Notes: a model not told the origin generated them from the letters alone. DNA of 64,000 nucleotides from Gamarada debralockiae (GCA_002803225.1 NXFV01001905.1:1-64000), one strand, 5' to 3'. Shown: positions 35,367-47,495, numbered from the stretch's first letter. Numbers and translations are program-made.

Positions 35367-36170
35367 ATGAAGCTCAGCATCTCTATGATTTTCTCCATTT
35401 CGGGGCTTGCCTGCGCAGCCCTCTAGAAGAGGATCGGCTGTAATGCAAGCAATTGCTTTCGCCAGCTCCGGATGGCAAGCCAGCTTGCTCAGGCATCAGT
35501 CGTCTGCGTAAGTCCCGGCTCCCTCATTCAAACTCAGCCTCTAACTATCCAACAGTTGAGCTTCTTGGTCGAAACCGTCACTCCGCCACCTGCCACTGTG
35601 ACCCTCACCTCAACAGTTGACGGCCCTGCCAAACGCAACTCAACTCCAACATCCTCGTGCGGGACCATACCGGCGTACGTCAACCAATGCACCGACGTTG
35701 CGCAATATGCGAACGCTTGCTCTTGTTTTGGGGTGACTGCCACTACAACCACCATCGCTGCGTCCGTAAGTTACTTCTTAATCACTAATCTTAAAGCGTA
35801 GTTAGCATGGCTGACCATCCATTGTCGACCACCGTCACGGACCGCAACTCTTGCACCGGCGAAACTTGCTTGACAGGCTTCGTATCCACCTGCAATCCGA
35901 ACAACACGAATTGTTTCTGCTTCACCAACGCCGCGGGTGATGGATTCTGCGGCCAGAATGCTCCTTGTGCAGGTCTAACGGCGTGTGAGACTTATGCCGA
36001 TTGTTCTATTGAAGATTCGAGTGGAGATAACTTGTGCGTTGAGTACTTGCTGTCGCGATACTAGAATCTGCCTAGAAGGAACTTGTCCCAGTCCTTCTGC
36101 TAAGCTCAGGAGAATGGCGAAGGAGGTGGCGAGGAATTATTGGGGGCTGATACTGCTGCTTTTCGAGTAA
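35367..36170 (+). pseudogene. broken cysteine-rich secreted protein
   Basis: ATG 35367 begins a clear signal peptide (MKLSISMIFSISGLACAAL) followed immediately by TAG at codon 20, then KR as in a Kex2-type processing site and a Cys-rich domain (GCNASNCFRQL..VVC). A canonical 48-nt intron (GTAAGT 35510 to CAACAG 35557) leads into a Thr-rich linker (PPPATVTLTSTVDG) and more Cys pairs (ACSCFGV). After another GTAAGT at 35767 the next block (SCTGETCLTGFVSTCNP, NCFCFTNAAGDGFCG) ends early, whereas a shifted frame continues the Cys pattern (TCCRDTRICLEGTCPSPSAK). One nonsense change and one frameshift therefore disable an otherwise well preserved gene. CAG-to-TAG would restore a Gln before KR. It resembles small extracellular Cys-rich proteins of Helotiales in style; the function is unknown. 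Confidence 0.75.
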
Positions 36171-39100
36171 ATTGAGGGATTTGTCCTAACTTTGACACTG
36201 GAGGGATGATGTTAACAGAGATGGCAAGGATCGATGTTGGCAAGTACTGGTAGAAATCGCGATATCTTTTACCACGTTTTGGACAGCCGCGTTTCCAAGG
36301 AAAATAGAAAATCATAAGTTTGAGTTCAACATCACATAGATTCATAATTCTATATCTTCTTGACTAGAAGGCTAATTCCAAGTGAGCGATTGAGAGGGCT
36401 TAACGATGTCAAGTTGCTACGTTATGCCACCCCCTGGACACCGATAAGCAGATGGAATAGGCAACGAGATAATGTGAAGCATCTTCGAGATACAATGAAC
36501 AACAGAGATTGTCCTCATTGGAGGAATGAGATCAAAGCGTCTCCGTTAGATGAGAATCACCCCCTCCCTTTGTTGTCTTGAAGTCCAGTCCACCCAGTCG
36601 GCATGAACACTTCAAGCTTTTTGCTTCAGTGGAGATGTTCGACTCTTATGTTTGAGTACAGTAAACTTGGACGATTACTTCATGTACTTAGTACAAAATG
36701 GGAATGTATCCAACAGATAACAGTTGCGATAGGTGAGACAAGTTGTCCAAGGTGTCAAGCTCTACCGGGAGAGAACTGGTGGTTCTATGAGATACCCGGT
36801 TTTATCCATTGAATGTGACTAGCTGATTTTGAACCGGTGTTAACTACAAAGCCTCTATTGGAAATAGAGGTGTTTTGTCAATCGCTGAAATGGAATGAGT
36901 GATAGCTTGCTGCGTCTGTACGCCTGAGAAAAGATCGAAACTCGATATCAGTCGCGCGTCAACCCATCGTTTATATCTTAGGCCATACAACAAATCTGCA
37001 TATAGTCTTCAATCTTTTGCTACTCCTTCCAAAATCTAATCCTAGTACCGTATTTTACTGCATTCCAATTCCCATATCTTCGGCTTGAGATTCGATCAGG
37101 GACAGGGAAGACAAGCTTACGAAGGCGGGCGGCTTTGAAAACCGTCCATTTTCGCTAGCGCAAGGAACACCAAAACCTCTTAGTTTTGAAAATTGCGCAT
37201 CGCAATGCCACCACCTCCAAATTCTTCAAATTGTGCTCAGTGCGATAGAGAAGAAGCTCAAGTATCCTTTCTTTGTATTTTAGTGATTCTAAAATTCTAG
37301 GGAGTTTTTTTGCGATTTTTTGAATGCGAGGGAACTATTTTCAAGGCTCTCGCTTGGCGAAATGGACGGTTTTTTAAGCCGTCGGCCTTCGTAGTAGCTT
37401 AGAGCCCCTTTCTCCGGAAACGAAACGACAACTCACAATGTCCCTCTTTATCTCTCCCATTACTCGAACTATGCGTTCTGATATCCCACTACCCATCCGA
37501 CCTTTCCATAAATAATTAAGCTTAATTATCGACGTTGGGATAACGCCGGATTCGGGAGATGATATTGCCGGTGTACATCAGGTTGGCGATCATCCAGTGA
37601 TGTATCCGCGTTTAGAGTCTACCAAGAACAGTCCTAAAGGTCGTTCGTTGTGGCTGCGATTGCTTTGACATCTCCGTGGCAGCTACCATCTTCTTATCTT
37701 TTTTTTCCGATTCTGATTTGCATGGGTTCAGACGGACAGCTTCTAACATCGGTCTTGGATGCTCTTATCACAGGGCGATGAAGAACTTTACCTATCAGGA
37801 AGGAGCTGATGGTGATATCTGCCCTGGACAGGTACAATTATATTGTTGACGTTAGGCTTCACAAAACCAGTGGCCTGCGAGGTGCTTTAGAACCTCAAAT
37901 ACCTTGACCAATCACCGATTGCCAGTTAGTGATTATGAGCGCCGGTATGGGTTTGCCGAGTGGCTTTTACAACGACGCATCTCAAATGATGTGCAGCAGC
38001 TCTCATTGTTTAGAAATACGACCTCGTAGTTATCTAGATGCTCTTGGAGTACCATACGTTCGAACACTGAGAAGCTCTGTAGCCCTCCGGACTAGAGGCG
38101 AAATACCCAACTGCTCCGAAGCTAACCTCGCGAGTCCCTGAAAATCTATTGACGGAAAGTCAACAGCTATACTGTCGAGATAGGATTTTTTGGCCCGGCA
38201 GTGAAAGATGTTCCACGACGGTGCCACCAGCGGCGTGCATGCTTTTCATTGCCTCAATTTCCATTGGATCGGTGCGTTTCTGAAGCTGATAAGATACTCT
38301 TCCCGCTCGAGTAAAAGTTTATTCCCATGCTTTGCTTCCTTTCTGATACCTCTCGGTCACTCCCGCAAGTCTCGCCCTGAAAACTAGCGTACCTCTATCA
38401 AGCGTGGGCTCCCTTATCTTCGACAAGTGATCTAGTCAAGATCAGCCTCGTACTAAAACTATCAAGTCTAGAAATAGCGCTTGCGTGGTTTTGATATCCA
38501 AATCCAGTTCAACTCCCTTCTTAGCAAAGTATCTTCTCAACCTAATGATTATTTTCAGCACACCAAATTCCTTTGTCTACATGTGCCAAACTATACCTGT
38601 CAGACCGTACCCTTTAATACACATATGATCAGCCATCCAAATTATCATAGATGAAGAATTTGGTTCGAGGCAGTTGTGAATATCTCAGCTGTTGGGCTGT
38701 GAAGAGGTGCAGCGGTTGAGTACAGCCGCAACACTTCGAGGCGCAACTTCGCTCCAGCCCCTTCCATTTCCAAGTAATCAAGCACTAATGTTCTGTCTTT
38801 GTGGCGTTGTTAGTTTAAAGATGATCTTCAATCACTCTCACGGTTCCGCGGTGGAGACGGAAAGCCATTTACCCATGTGGGGTCCCATGTTTCCCTGATG
38901 CATGTAACTCGCCCATGGATGCCCTAGCAACGATCATTTTGCTTCCCCCCACATCCCCCATGGTTCAACCGTTGATATTCCGGTCAGACCTCTGGGATGC
39001 TGCATTTCACAAAGCAACTGTCACCGTCATAGTAGCACGGCAGTCTGAATTCCGAATGCAGTATGTGTCTACATTGGGGTTCACTTCTGGGTCATGAAAT

Positions 39101-39517
39101 GCCATCTTGCTGTGTCGAGATTTCCGCGGCTTTACCTGGGACTAGGGGCCGACCAGGATTTCGAATTCGGAAATCTCTCCCAACTTTAGATATTCCTGTG
39201 AGGATCTACAATGATCGTCACACAGTATTTGAAGCCTAAGTTGAAGCTTCAATTAAGTGATGTAGACATGGGAAGGATTCGACGATTGCCCAATCCGGCC
39301 AGTCTTGAGAATACAGAACTCATTTTAGTCTCAAATATCATTTCCGCGGTCAATTGTGGTGTATGAACAATATTGCCACCAGATCACTTTTGAGATAACC
39401 TCCTTTTCTATAAGAGAGCCTGGCTTTCCTCTCATCACCTTCATTATTTATCTAAAACAAATCTCCTCCACAACCTTCCTCCAGTCCACACGTCTCCTCC
39501 AAACAATCAACTCAATT
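36171..39517. other. 3.3 kb gene-poor stretch
   Basis: No gene recognised on either strand. It holds a small hairpin at 36852-36870 (CCTCTATT, GGA, AATAGAGG), the MITE-like element 37118-37393 and a perfect 18-bp palindrome at 37512-37529. ORFs such as 38692-38898 and 38915-39097 are short and featureless. Confidence 0.55.
37118..37393. mobile_element. 276-bp MITE-like element with long TIRs
   Basis: Perfect ends TACGAAGGC...GCCTTCGTA bracket 276 bp. The inverted arms extend about 40 nt with few mismatches: left GGCGGGCGGCTTTGAAAACC then GTCCATTTTCGC; right, reversed, GGCCGACGGCTTAAAAAACC then GTCCATTTCGC. Each end begins with TA, as for a Tc1/mariner-type target duplication. The interior is AT-rich and non-coding. 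The ends match the 87-bp palindrome at 7584-7670, making this a non-autonomous DNA-transposon family with at least two copies here. Confidence 0.7.
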
Positions 39518-41104
39518 ATGGTCTCTTTCAAGCTTCGCTACCTTGCGGCATTCTCCATTGTCTCCCTTGTCTAGCCTCGCCAAGTCATGATGGTAACCTC
39601 GCTGAGAGGCGCGAACTTGGCGAAGAAGAAGCCGCCAAGTTCTTTGCCGCTCGTGCTGAAGGGTCAGTTGCCGTCGAAGGCATGATGCAAGACGTACAAA
39701 GGCGAAAATTTTGCTGGGCAAGAGAAGTCCTACAAACGCCAACTTGACCTTGGCGAGCTTCATCTTTTGGGCGGTCTTTTGAACGGTGTTCTGCAGCCAT
39801 TCATGTGTATCCTTACTGCCCTTGATGGTATGTTTATGACTCTTTTGAGCGTAACTAAGCATTTGCTTACATGATCCAGTGCCCGTACCTCAAGAGTTCC
39901 CTCTCGAGGAGATCCCTGGTGACGACCCTGATCGTCGGTATGTTGCTTCAACAAGCAGCGATGTTCAAGGAATGTGCCCGACCCTCAACACTATGGCCAA
40001 CCATAGCTATATTTCCCGTACTAGCATTACAAGCTTTTCTGAAGCTGCTATTGCTTGCCAATCACTGTAAGTCTTCAACCACTGAATCTAGAAGAGATAC
40101 AAATTTTTTAAGCTTAAATTTAGATATGATACCTGAACATTCTTGAGTGCCTCGGCTTGATTGCTGGTAGGGACTTGGTGACTGGTGCCTACTCTATCGG
40201 TGATGAAGATTCTGGCGTTCCCAACACTCTTGGTCCGGCTCTTGGTACCTCCAAGCATGGTGCCCTTGAGATTGATAACTTCATCTCTCGCAAGATACTT
40301 CGGCAATCAAGCCGATTTTCAATTCACTCGATGGAACCATATGGTTGAACCCACCAACAAGCATAGAGACGAGTTAGCAATGACATGTGGGCTGAAGAGC
40401 GTGGCATCACCTACCTGTAATCCAAGGATACCAACCCTGAGGTGAGTTTTTCAATCGGATTCAAAGATATTTTGTAAATGCTGACTGGACTCAGATCAAC
40501 GTTGAGGTCAAATGGCTTGCTGTCAACACCGCTGAGGGCGTCTTCATCTTCCGGGCTCTTCCCAACGGCACCCACGAGACCCTCGCGGATTTCCAAAACG
40601 TAGCGCCTTTCTCTCTCAACGAGACCTTCTCAAAGAGTGGTTCAGACATGCAACACCATACAGTCTTGTCGATACTGGAGCCGACATTGCAATTTTGACC
40701 GCCTGCTCAAGCGTTCTCACTATCCCAGGCCACAACGAGGGATTGAACAACTTTGTTCCTCTGGGTCTGGACTTGACTTCTTTCACTCTCCAACAAGCCG
40801 CTTGCCTTCTCGCGACATCCATCCTGGATCTTGTCCTAGGCCAGATTGCACCAGTAATTACTGAGAACTTTGCACTGTTCAAGCTTTCCACAACGGTAAG
40901 TCATCCACGCTAGGCCCGCCTATGAGATTGAGCTGTTGCTAATGATCCATACAGGTGCCGTCAAGCCTTTCTTTGCAAGCAGAAACTGCGAAGACGATCA
41001 GTATGACGATCAGTATGCCGCGCCCGGTCCCTGATGCCGGAGATGCTACCCCTGGTGTTAGTGATATTTGCAACGATCTCGTCAACGGTGTCTACCAGTA
41101 CTAA
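39518..41104 (+). pseudogene. broken family-2 (heme-thiolate) peroxidase
   Basis: ATG 39518 starts a signal peptide (VSFKLRYLAAFSIVSL) cut by TAG. Downstream, peroxidase family 2 (chloroperoxidase-type) blocks appear in changing frames: CPTLNTMANHSYISR (the heme-ligand Cys-Pro region), GAYSIGDEDSGVPNTLGPAL, then YFGNQADFQFTRWN one frame over, VFIFRALPNGTHETLADFQN, another shift to LVDTGADI, then NEGLNNFVPLGLDLTSFTL and finally DAGDATPGVSDIC up to TAA at 41102. Several frameshifts and at least two stops are needed to explain this, so it is a pseudogene. Putative introns lie after 40068 and near 40440-40495. The intact enzyme would have been an extracellular heme-thiolate peroxidase/peroxygenase. 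Confidence 0.8.
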
Positions 41105-41528
41105 GTGAGTGTAGGAAACCGGAGAAATCTCGCGGGAATGGGGTAGGGAAGAATGAAGATATGACTAATTATGAACATTTCAATGGGTAGATTTCTTGTA
41201 CATAGAGCGATGGGGGTCAAGAGCTGGAACTGGACTAAAGTCTTTCGCTGCATATATAGCGACGAGGATTTGGAACTGGAATTAAACTTTCTTTAAACCA
41301 CTCACCCTTTCAAGTGATTAGGTAACTATTGCGATATGTAGACTAAGGGTAGTCCACGTTGACGTCACATGATTTTGTGGGACTGCTACCCCATTCCCAA
41401 CTCGTCCACAAGGCTCGATCCGTCTGCAACCCTTTTACTAATGTGCAATGACCGAAGCCAAGCAACTCTAAAGCAAACAAAAGAAAAATGCATTTTCAAT
41501 GTCAGCCGCGTCTGGCCCTTACTTAAAG
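41105..41528. promoter_or_regulatory. promoter region of downstream gene
   Basis: 424 bp between the peroxidase pseudogene and the next start. It includes a TGACGTCA palindrome (CRE/bZIP-type site, 41360-41367 region, gttGACGTCAca) and pyrimidine-rich sequence before the start. No gene seen. Confidence 0.4.
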
Positions 41529-42679
41529 ATGCCCTTTCCTTTTGACCCTAGCCACTTATTTTCCGAAAGTATATATCTCTTCCCCTTTCTATTTTGTTAT
41601 CTCGCATTTGTCGCAGGTCGGTTGGTCAGTTACACCAACCCCGATTCGTTCAAAGTCTAATGCAGCATATGTACATAATCAAAGTTTCCCTATCGTCATA
41701 GGTCCAGCATCTAAGGATCTTCGGAAGCGACGGCGACGGAAGACTTCAAGAACTCGGCATCGAGGGCGCCGATAAACTCGTTGACAAACATTTTCATGTC
41801 CCTGACAAAGCGCTTCAATCACAAACATACAATCCGCGAGAGATACTAAAAAGTCATCGCAGAAGCCGTCGCCCTTCAACTCCTTCAAGTTCAGAATCAG
41901 AAATCGAGCCGCCTCCACCCATGTCTCAGGATCCTCGCCAAAATTCGTTTGGCGGAGGGGTTGTCCCTCCGCCTCCAGAATATACATATGTTCCCTACAG
42001 TCATGATCCACCTCATCTGAGACCCGAATATGCTCCAAGTCCTCCGCCGATTGGGCAACCATACTTTCCTCCTCCGCCTCAATCGGTGGGCCGCAGTCAA
42101 GTACGGAGGTACGAAGATGACGACGAAGACGATGATGGGTATTATTCGGACCGCAGGCCTCGACGACCAAGAGTCTTCACTCGTCGCAGCAGTTCGTACC
42201 ACGGACCGCGTGGTCAAGACGATTTTGGATATAATGACAGACAAATAGTGCAGAGACGAAGAAGGGGGAGCTCGGGGGACGGTTCTGATATGGTGAGCAA
42301 GTCGAAAGACGCGGCGCATCGACATGGTCTTAAGGATGAGGTGCAGCACTTCTTCACGAAAAGTCCTGCGGGTATCACAGGCGCTGTTGCGGGAGCCGTC
42401 GTGGGAGGATGGGCTGCGAAGCATGCCCAGGTTGCGTCAGGGAGGGAAGGCAAACATCATGGAAGCAATCCGCTCTTGACGCTTCTTGGGGCAGCAGCTG
42501 GAGGACTGGCTGTTAATGCTGTAATCGATAAGTTTGAGGATAGCAAAAAGGAGACTGCGGAGAAACAGCGGGTGTGGGAGGACAAATGGGGTAGTGATGA
42601 TGAGAGGGACGATAGGAGGGGAAGGAGAGACAGTAGTCATAGCCGTGGGAGGAGGCAGCGGAGTCGGAGTTACTCATGA
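41529..42679 (+). CDS. disordered protein with glycine-zipper segment
   Basis: The main frame is open from 41702 to TGA 42679. ATG 41921 is one start, but the coding character extends upstream (LGIEGADKLVDKHFHVPDK), so I favour a short first exon 41529-41568 (MPFPFDPSHLFSE) spliced to 41751 (322 aa; the 182-nt intron is uncertain). The middle is Pro-rich and acidic/Arg-rich. A Gly/Ala segment (GITGAVAGAVVGGWAAKH, then LLTLLGAAAGGLAVNAVIDK) looks like two glycine-zipper hydrophobic helices. The C-terminus is RS/RG-rich (GRRDSSHSRGRRQRSRSYS). It could associate with membranes through the two helices; no family name is supported. Confidence 0.65.
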
Positions 42680-42851
42680 TCGATATGACTGATGATATAT
42701 GATGCAATAGATTGGGTTTGATTGAATTTGGCGCGATCATGAAATTAATTATAATTAGTAATATAAAGTAATGAGCCCAAACTTGAGACACAGAGTAGGT
42801 GGTAACAGCAGTTTGTGCTTTGACTAATTGGTATCATGCAGTATGTGCCTT

Positions 42852-43990
42852 TCAGTGGCATGAAAGCCTAACCCCAGTGGGAAAATGACTCCCGTCATCC
42901 AAACCATTCCAAAAATCATACAACGGAAGACTCTTGTCCTCTACCAGCGGACTCGACAACTTTCTGATCAAAGTCGTTAACCAGCTCCAAGATATGAAAC
43001 CCACAATACCATTGAGTACCGCAATTCTCCACTTTGTTTGAAGGTTTGCTAGGGCAGGAGCTCCAGGCGGCAGATTCTGCGCCTTCGTAACATAAGGCTT
43101 CATCCACTCTTTATACCTGTTGAGACCTTCCTTATAATCATCACCGCACTTGGCAATCTCTCCAGCAAGAACGTAGGCTCCAACTATTGCTAGACTCGTG
43201 CCCATACCAGAAACCGGAGAAGGACAATACCCAGTGTCTCCAAGAAGAGCAACTCGGCCCTCATACCAACGCTCCATCTTCACTTGAGCGATCTCTTGCA
43301 CGTAGAAATCATCCGCTGTTTCCATTCCTTCCAATACACCACGGCTTCCCAACCAGCGTCCTCAAACATCTTTCGCAGTATCATCTTCTGCGCCCGAACG
43401 TCCAGTTTCTCGTATCCTACGGGTTTCGAGCTCATGATGGACAAGTATGCGCGGGTACAGCCCGCATTATCCTGGCGAAGAAGAATGCATCGTCCACCAG
43501 GAGCATTATGCCAACTGGCAAACTCGCCATCCGACCCCTTGTATTGAATAGTAAAGAAACACGCATACTGACCCAAGAACTTCAACATGCTTCTTGAGGG
43601 GGAAGTCAACCTCCGAGTCTTCCCATCTGCTCCAATGACGAAGTCATGCTCCTTCTCTCCTTGCCCCTCGACATTCTCTCACATCGGCTAAGCCTTCCTC
43701 GATGGCCCTCTGTCGAACCAAGTACAAACAATCAAGTACTAATGTCAATAACACGCAACCCGTCACCACCAATGCCGAAGACGGTATCTTTCTCCAAGAA
43801 ACGGCAATTGAAGATCCGATCGCCGAATATTCGCACCTAGGCAAGAAATTGATAACGGGATCTTCGCTTGGATCGCGTTTGGTATTGATGTTCCTCGCGA
43901 GACAGTATTTCGGCAGCCGCCACCTACGGGAAAGGACGGCGGACACGCAAACGAACAATGGCTTTCCTGAAGGACCGGGCGGCAACTTCA
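42852..43990 (-). pseudogene. broken FAD-dependent monooxygenase
   Basis: The C-terminal half is clear: VALLGDTGYCPSPVSGMGTSLAIVGAYVLA is the second FAD-binding motif of TetX/salicylate-hydroxylase-type flavoprotein monooxygenases (read here as VALLGDTGYCPSP then GMGTSLAI). Upstream, DFVIGADGKTRRL (the conserved GADG motif) is in another frame and SMLKFLGQYACFFTIQYKG joins it; the frame then changes again after KMFEDAGW near 43350. The N-terminal FAD site (GxGxxG) cannot be found intact. At least two frameshifts make it non-functional. It would have been a soluble or peripheral hydroxylase, often of secondary metabolism. Confidence 0.72.
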
Positions 43991-45380
43991 CTGCGCCACT
44001 GGGAAACTGACTTTCCGAGCGGTACTTTCACCGGACCAGCTCCGACTGCGACTTGAGAATGTCGGAGAATGTAAGAGTGATTGAATGAGGACGACGAATT
44101 GAGGGAGATTTCGGCTTATGACATGCGAGGCTGAAGTTTATTTCTGGAACTGCTACTGGAGCCAATGAGGCTATTGAAAGGCGATGGAATTCAAGTTTTT
44201 ATACCCGTATAGCAACGTATATACCTCTTTTGCTATCATCTGTCCTCTACGCTCAGTAATGTTTCGGTCTGGACTCGTGACTAATTTTGAAGCTGAGCCT
44301 ATCGTTTCGCTCGCCGAAGAAGCCTTCACGGCCGAAACCGAAGTCACTTGACAAGGCCAGACCGAACGGAAAGATCCTGCTTCGTCCTCTCGGCCTCTAC
44401 GGACAGAAGCAGAGAACAGCATTCGTCTAAAGAGCTACAGTAATAAAGATTTCAAAGATAGTTGAGAGTCCAAGCCTCTGACGTCGTGGGGCGTGATTCA
44501 GCCGCGCAACCCTGAAAGCCACTACAACGTGACAAGAAGACGAACGCCTTCTGTCGACGCCCACCACGACGCCCACTTCTTAAAATAAATTTTGTCTATT
44601 GAATCATGACTCAAAAATACACTTATTTTCATCTGGAGAATGGAGAAGTGCCGAAAACTCGCGATAACCACGGCATATCAAGCCCAAAGTTTCTTTACGA
44701 ATCACCCGCTGCGAAACTCCTCCAATCAACAACTTCGAACTCAGAACTCACGATCGCCCGCCTAAAGCTCCCTCTAGACTTTTCCGTCGGATTGACGAAC
44801 CGGATCATCATTAATCATGCCCCTTCGAGTGGTCTAAGATTTCCCATGTGATTGATACTGTACAGTAAGAGTTGAATCATATCAAGTTTCAGGAACAAAC
44901 GGCAAAGATCTACGTCAAAATTCGTATCAGATGAGGTGGCTTGGGGCGAGTGACAGGGTTTGGACTGCGTCTCGGGTTTTTCGCTCCCTGGCAATGTCTG
45001 TGCTTCCAACCGTTTTTCGGTAGTCGCGGGAGCCTGACACACTGACCTTTCAGGGTCCAGCCAGGGTGCCTTTGGTGTGGTGGAAGGGATGAGTTGGTGT
45101 GTTGGGCTGTGTGAGCACTCGTCATAAAGAGACGTATGGATCCACCTGTGCTGTGCTGTCTCTAGAGTCAAATAATAAAGATACATCATAATTATCTTTA
45201 TTTCTTCTCATCCCAAAAGTGCAACTAGTTCCACTCACCGCAAAGAACTCGAAACAATCTCATTGTCGAAGCATCAAATAAATATCTCGCACATCCCCGA
45301 GTCCCTACTACTCACTAAGCAAACGTCCTGAACTGCCACATACCAACAAAAAACGCCACAAAACCAGACCATCGTCCATA
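43991..45380. other. intergenic with one doubtful 81-aa ORF
   Basis: ORF 44606-44851 (plus, ATG, 81 aa, including YTYFHLENGEVPKTRD) lacks any recognised domain and could be chance. Minus-strand ORFs at 44815-45189 are low-complexity. Otherwise nothing is supported. Confidence 0.45.
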
Positions 45381-45791
45381 ATGTCATCAGAAACAACCCC
45401 ACCAACAACAAAACGGGCTCGTCGGCCCTCTAAATTCATCGAAGGTAGTCCAGCTACCGGTCCCGAACTTCTTCAGCAAACACCCACCTCAAACGAACTA
45501 TTCTTCACTATCCTCTCCGAAATGGACGAATTCGAGAAGAAACGCCGACACCGGGGTTCAAGCTCTTCTGTCGATTCATTGGTATCGCCGAATGGGGGTC
45601 CGGTTAAGGATAGTAGTCACAGCACTTCAGAACCGGAAGGAAGGAGGAGTGCGGGCTTTGGGAGACCGAGTTTGGATGCGGTTAGGGAGATGATTGAGGA
45701 GAAGAAGAGTCATAAGTTTGTTGGACGGTTGAGGGCTTTCACTGGTGGACGGGATAGGGATGAGAAGATGACTCCTTACCCAGGTACATGA
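45381..45791 (+). CDS. small basic Ser-rich protein, unknown
   Basis: A single exon of 136 aa starts at ATG 45381 (ccataATGTC). The sequence is soluble and partly disordered: a basic/Thr-rich N-terminus (TTKRARRPSKFIEGSP), a conserved-looking amphipathic block (NELFFTILSEMDEFEKKRRH), a Ser/Gly linker and a second helix (LDAVREMIEEKKSHKFVGRL). Such short fungal proteins are common and uncharacterised. Codon usage resembles the neighbouring genes and the frame is well used to its end. Confidence 0.6.
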   Translation: MSSETTPPTTKRARRPSKFIEGSPATGPELLQQTPTSNELFFTILSEMDEFEKKRRHRGSSSSVDSLVSPNGGPVKDSSHSTSEPEGRRSAGFGRPSLDAVREMIEEKKSHKFVGRLRAFTGGRDRDEKMTPYPGT

Positions 45792-47495
45792 GAGAGGAAC
45801 TTCGAGGTTTGGATATGACACGATGAATATCGGTACGACTGATCACGGCTGCAAAGTTGAAAATGGATCACTTGGAAATGTTGAAGGCGTAGGATCATAC
45901 TTCGGCTTTAGACAAAAGCGACCTGGGATAGGATGACAAGCAAGGACAGGTTTACACTTCAAAGGTTCAAAGTCTTGGGGACGAAGACAATGTCTTCAGG
46001 GGGAGTACGTCGGGCACAGGTTCTGAGAGGATCTGTTAATGAATGAATGTAATCATAGAATGAATCCAACCAAATAACTATACACTGTCCTTGACCTGAT
46101 TGTATATTTTTGCTCCTGGAGCGATATTAGAACGAAAGAATAATGGGAAGCTTCAACCCGTGCACGCCAAGTACTTGGGAGGAACCGGTATATGAAGAGC
46201 CTATAGTTGTAACCAGCAAGTATGCGAAACCTGGAGCAGACCGAGTATTGAAGGAATTCGGAAATTCACTTCCATCACGTGACTAAGTCGTCGAGAGGAA
46301 GAAAGTGGAAAGCCAAACGCCAGGAGGCAGGTTTTAAGACGAAAATAAGGCGAAGAGATGTAGAGGAAACATGTATCGAGGCTGGCTGAATTCAATCTCA
46401 AGTTCAAGGATATGGTCAACACAATGGTTTGGGGGAAAAGAGTCTTGATGTTTTCCACTCCTGTTCGCCGAATACATCTAAATCAGGATTGGGATTGTTT
46501 AAAATACATTGAAAATCTCACTCATAACATTCAGCTCTCAATAAAAAGTACCTGAAAGCTGCTGTAACTGTTGTACCGCAACAGATAAGGGCAAAGAGAC
46601 AGGTGGAAAATAGTGACAGTTGGCAGTTCTGGACGGTCTGGAGGAGCGGGATGCTTTGAGTTCAGCCATCTTGGAGAAAACGAGAGCGAAATTGTTGGAA
46701 CTTTGTATTTCTGACGGGCTAGATCAGGCTTGAATATGAGAGAATGGAAGATTGCAACGTGACATCGAAATTGTTGTTCTCCATCACGTAATTTGTTTGA
46801 GCGATAGAATGCTTCAGGCTGAACAGCCGGTAAGCTAGGTGCTGATGGAACGGCTCGCCATGCTGAAGGCAGTCGTTTTCAATCCCTCAAATTACCTGGG
46901 GTAATCGGATTCTGACATCTCTCAAGTCCAGTTTCCGGATTCCATAGCAAACAAAAAGGAATGTAGGAAGGATACTGCCAAGTCCACGGCCAACATCAAC
47001 GGGGGCCACTGCATGCCAGAATGACAACCGACAGAAGAGATCCGGCCGACTTAGCCGCGCAGGATTGAGCTTGGCGAAATTGACACTTGAAAAAGCTTCA
47101 TATCTTGAATTCAGAGGAGTTCTGGATGCTTTGGGAAGGAGGGAAGAGACAAAAAGTTGCATTGCGTTGTTTGAGTTGTTGGGAAAAAAAGGCACAGGTA
47201 GAGCCTTCAGTGATGAAGGTGCCTGAAAATTTCAGGCGGTCCCCCTATAACCAGAACTGCAGGAGAGTAGAGCACTTGATCATCTGTACAGAGGTGGAAA
47301 GTGTAGAGAAGTAACAATTGATGGAACGGCCTCATATATACCCTTATTTACGCAGAAAAAAAACTAGTCAATTGTTGAGGCTCTCAAAGAGGAAGTTGGA
47401 AAGTCTTTCAGCCACTGATTTGACGAGATCACGACGCGACGTCAATTTTTAACCGTTGTCGCGTGTTCCCAAAACAACCCCACCATCCATCCAAA
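45792..47495. other. 1.7 kb intergenic, no gene recognised
   Basis: Minus-strand ORFs 46201-46458 and 46887-47195 have no domain or splice support. The right end is the DAD1 promoter. Confidence 0.5.

Noticed and set aside
41679..42424. Two minus-strand ORFs (163 and 175 aa)
   Set aside because: Antisense to the Pro/Arg-rich protein gene; the long open frames follow from its biased composition.
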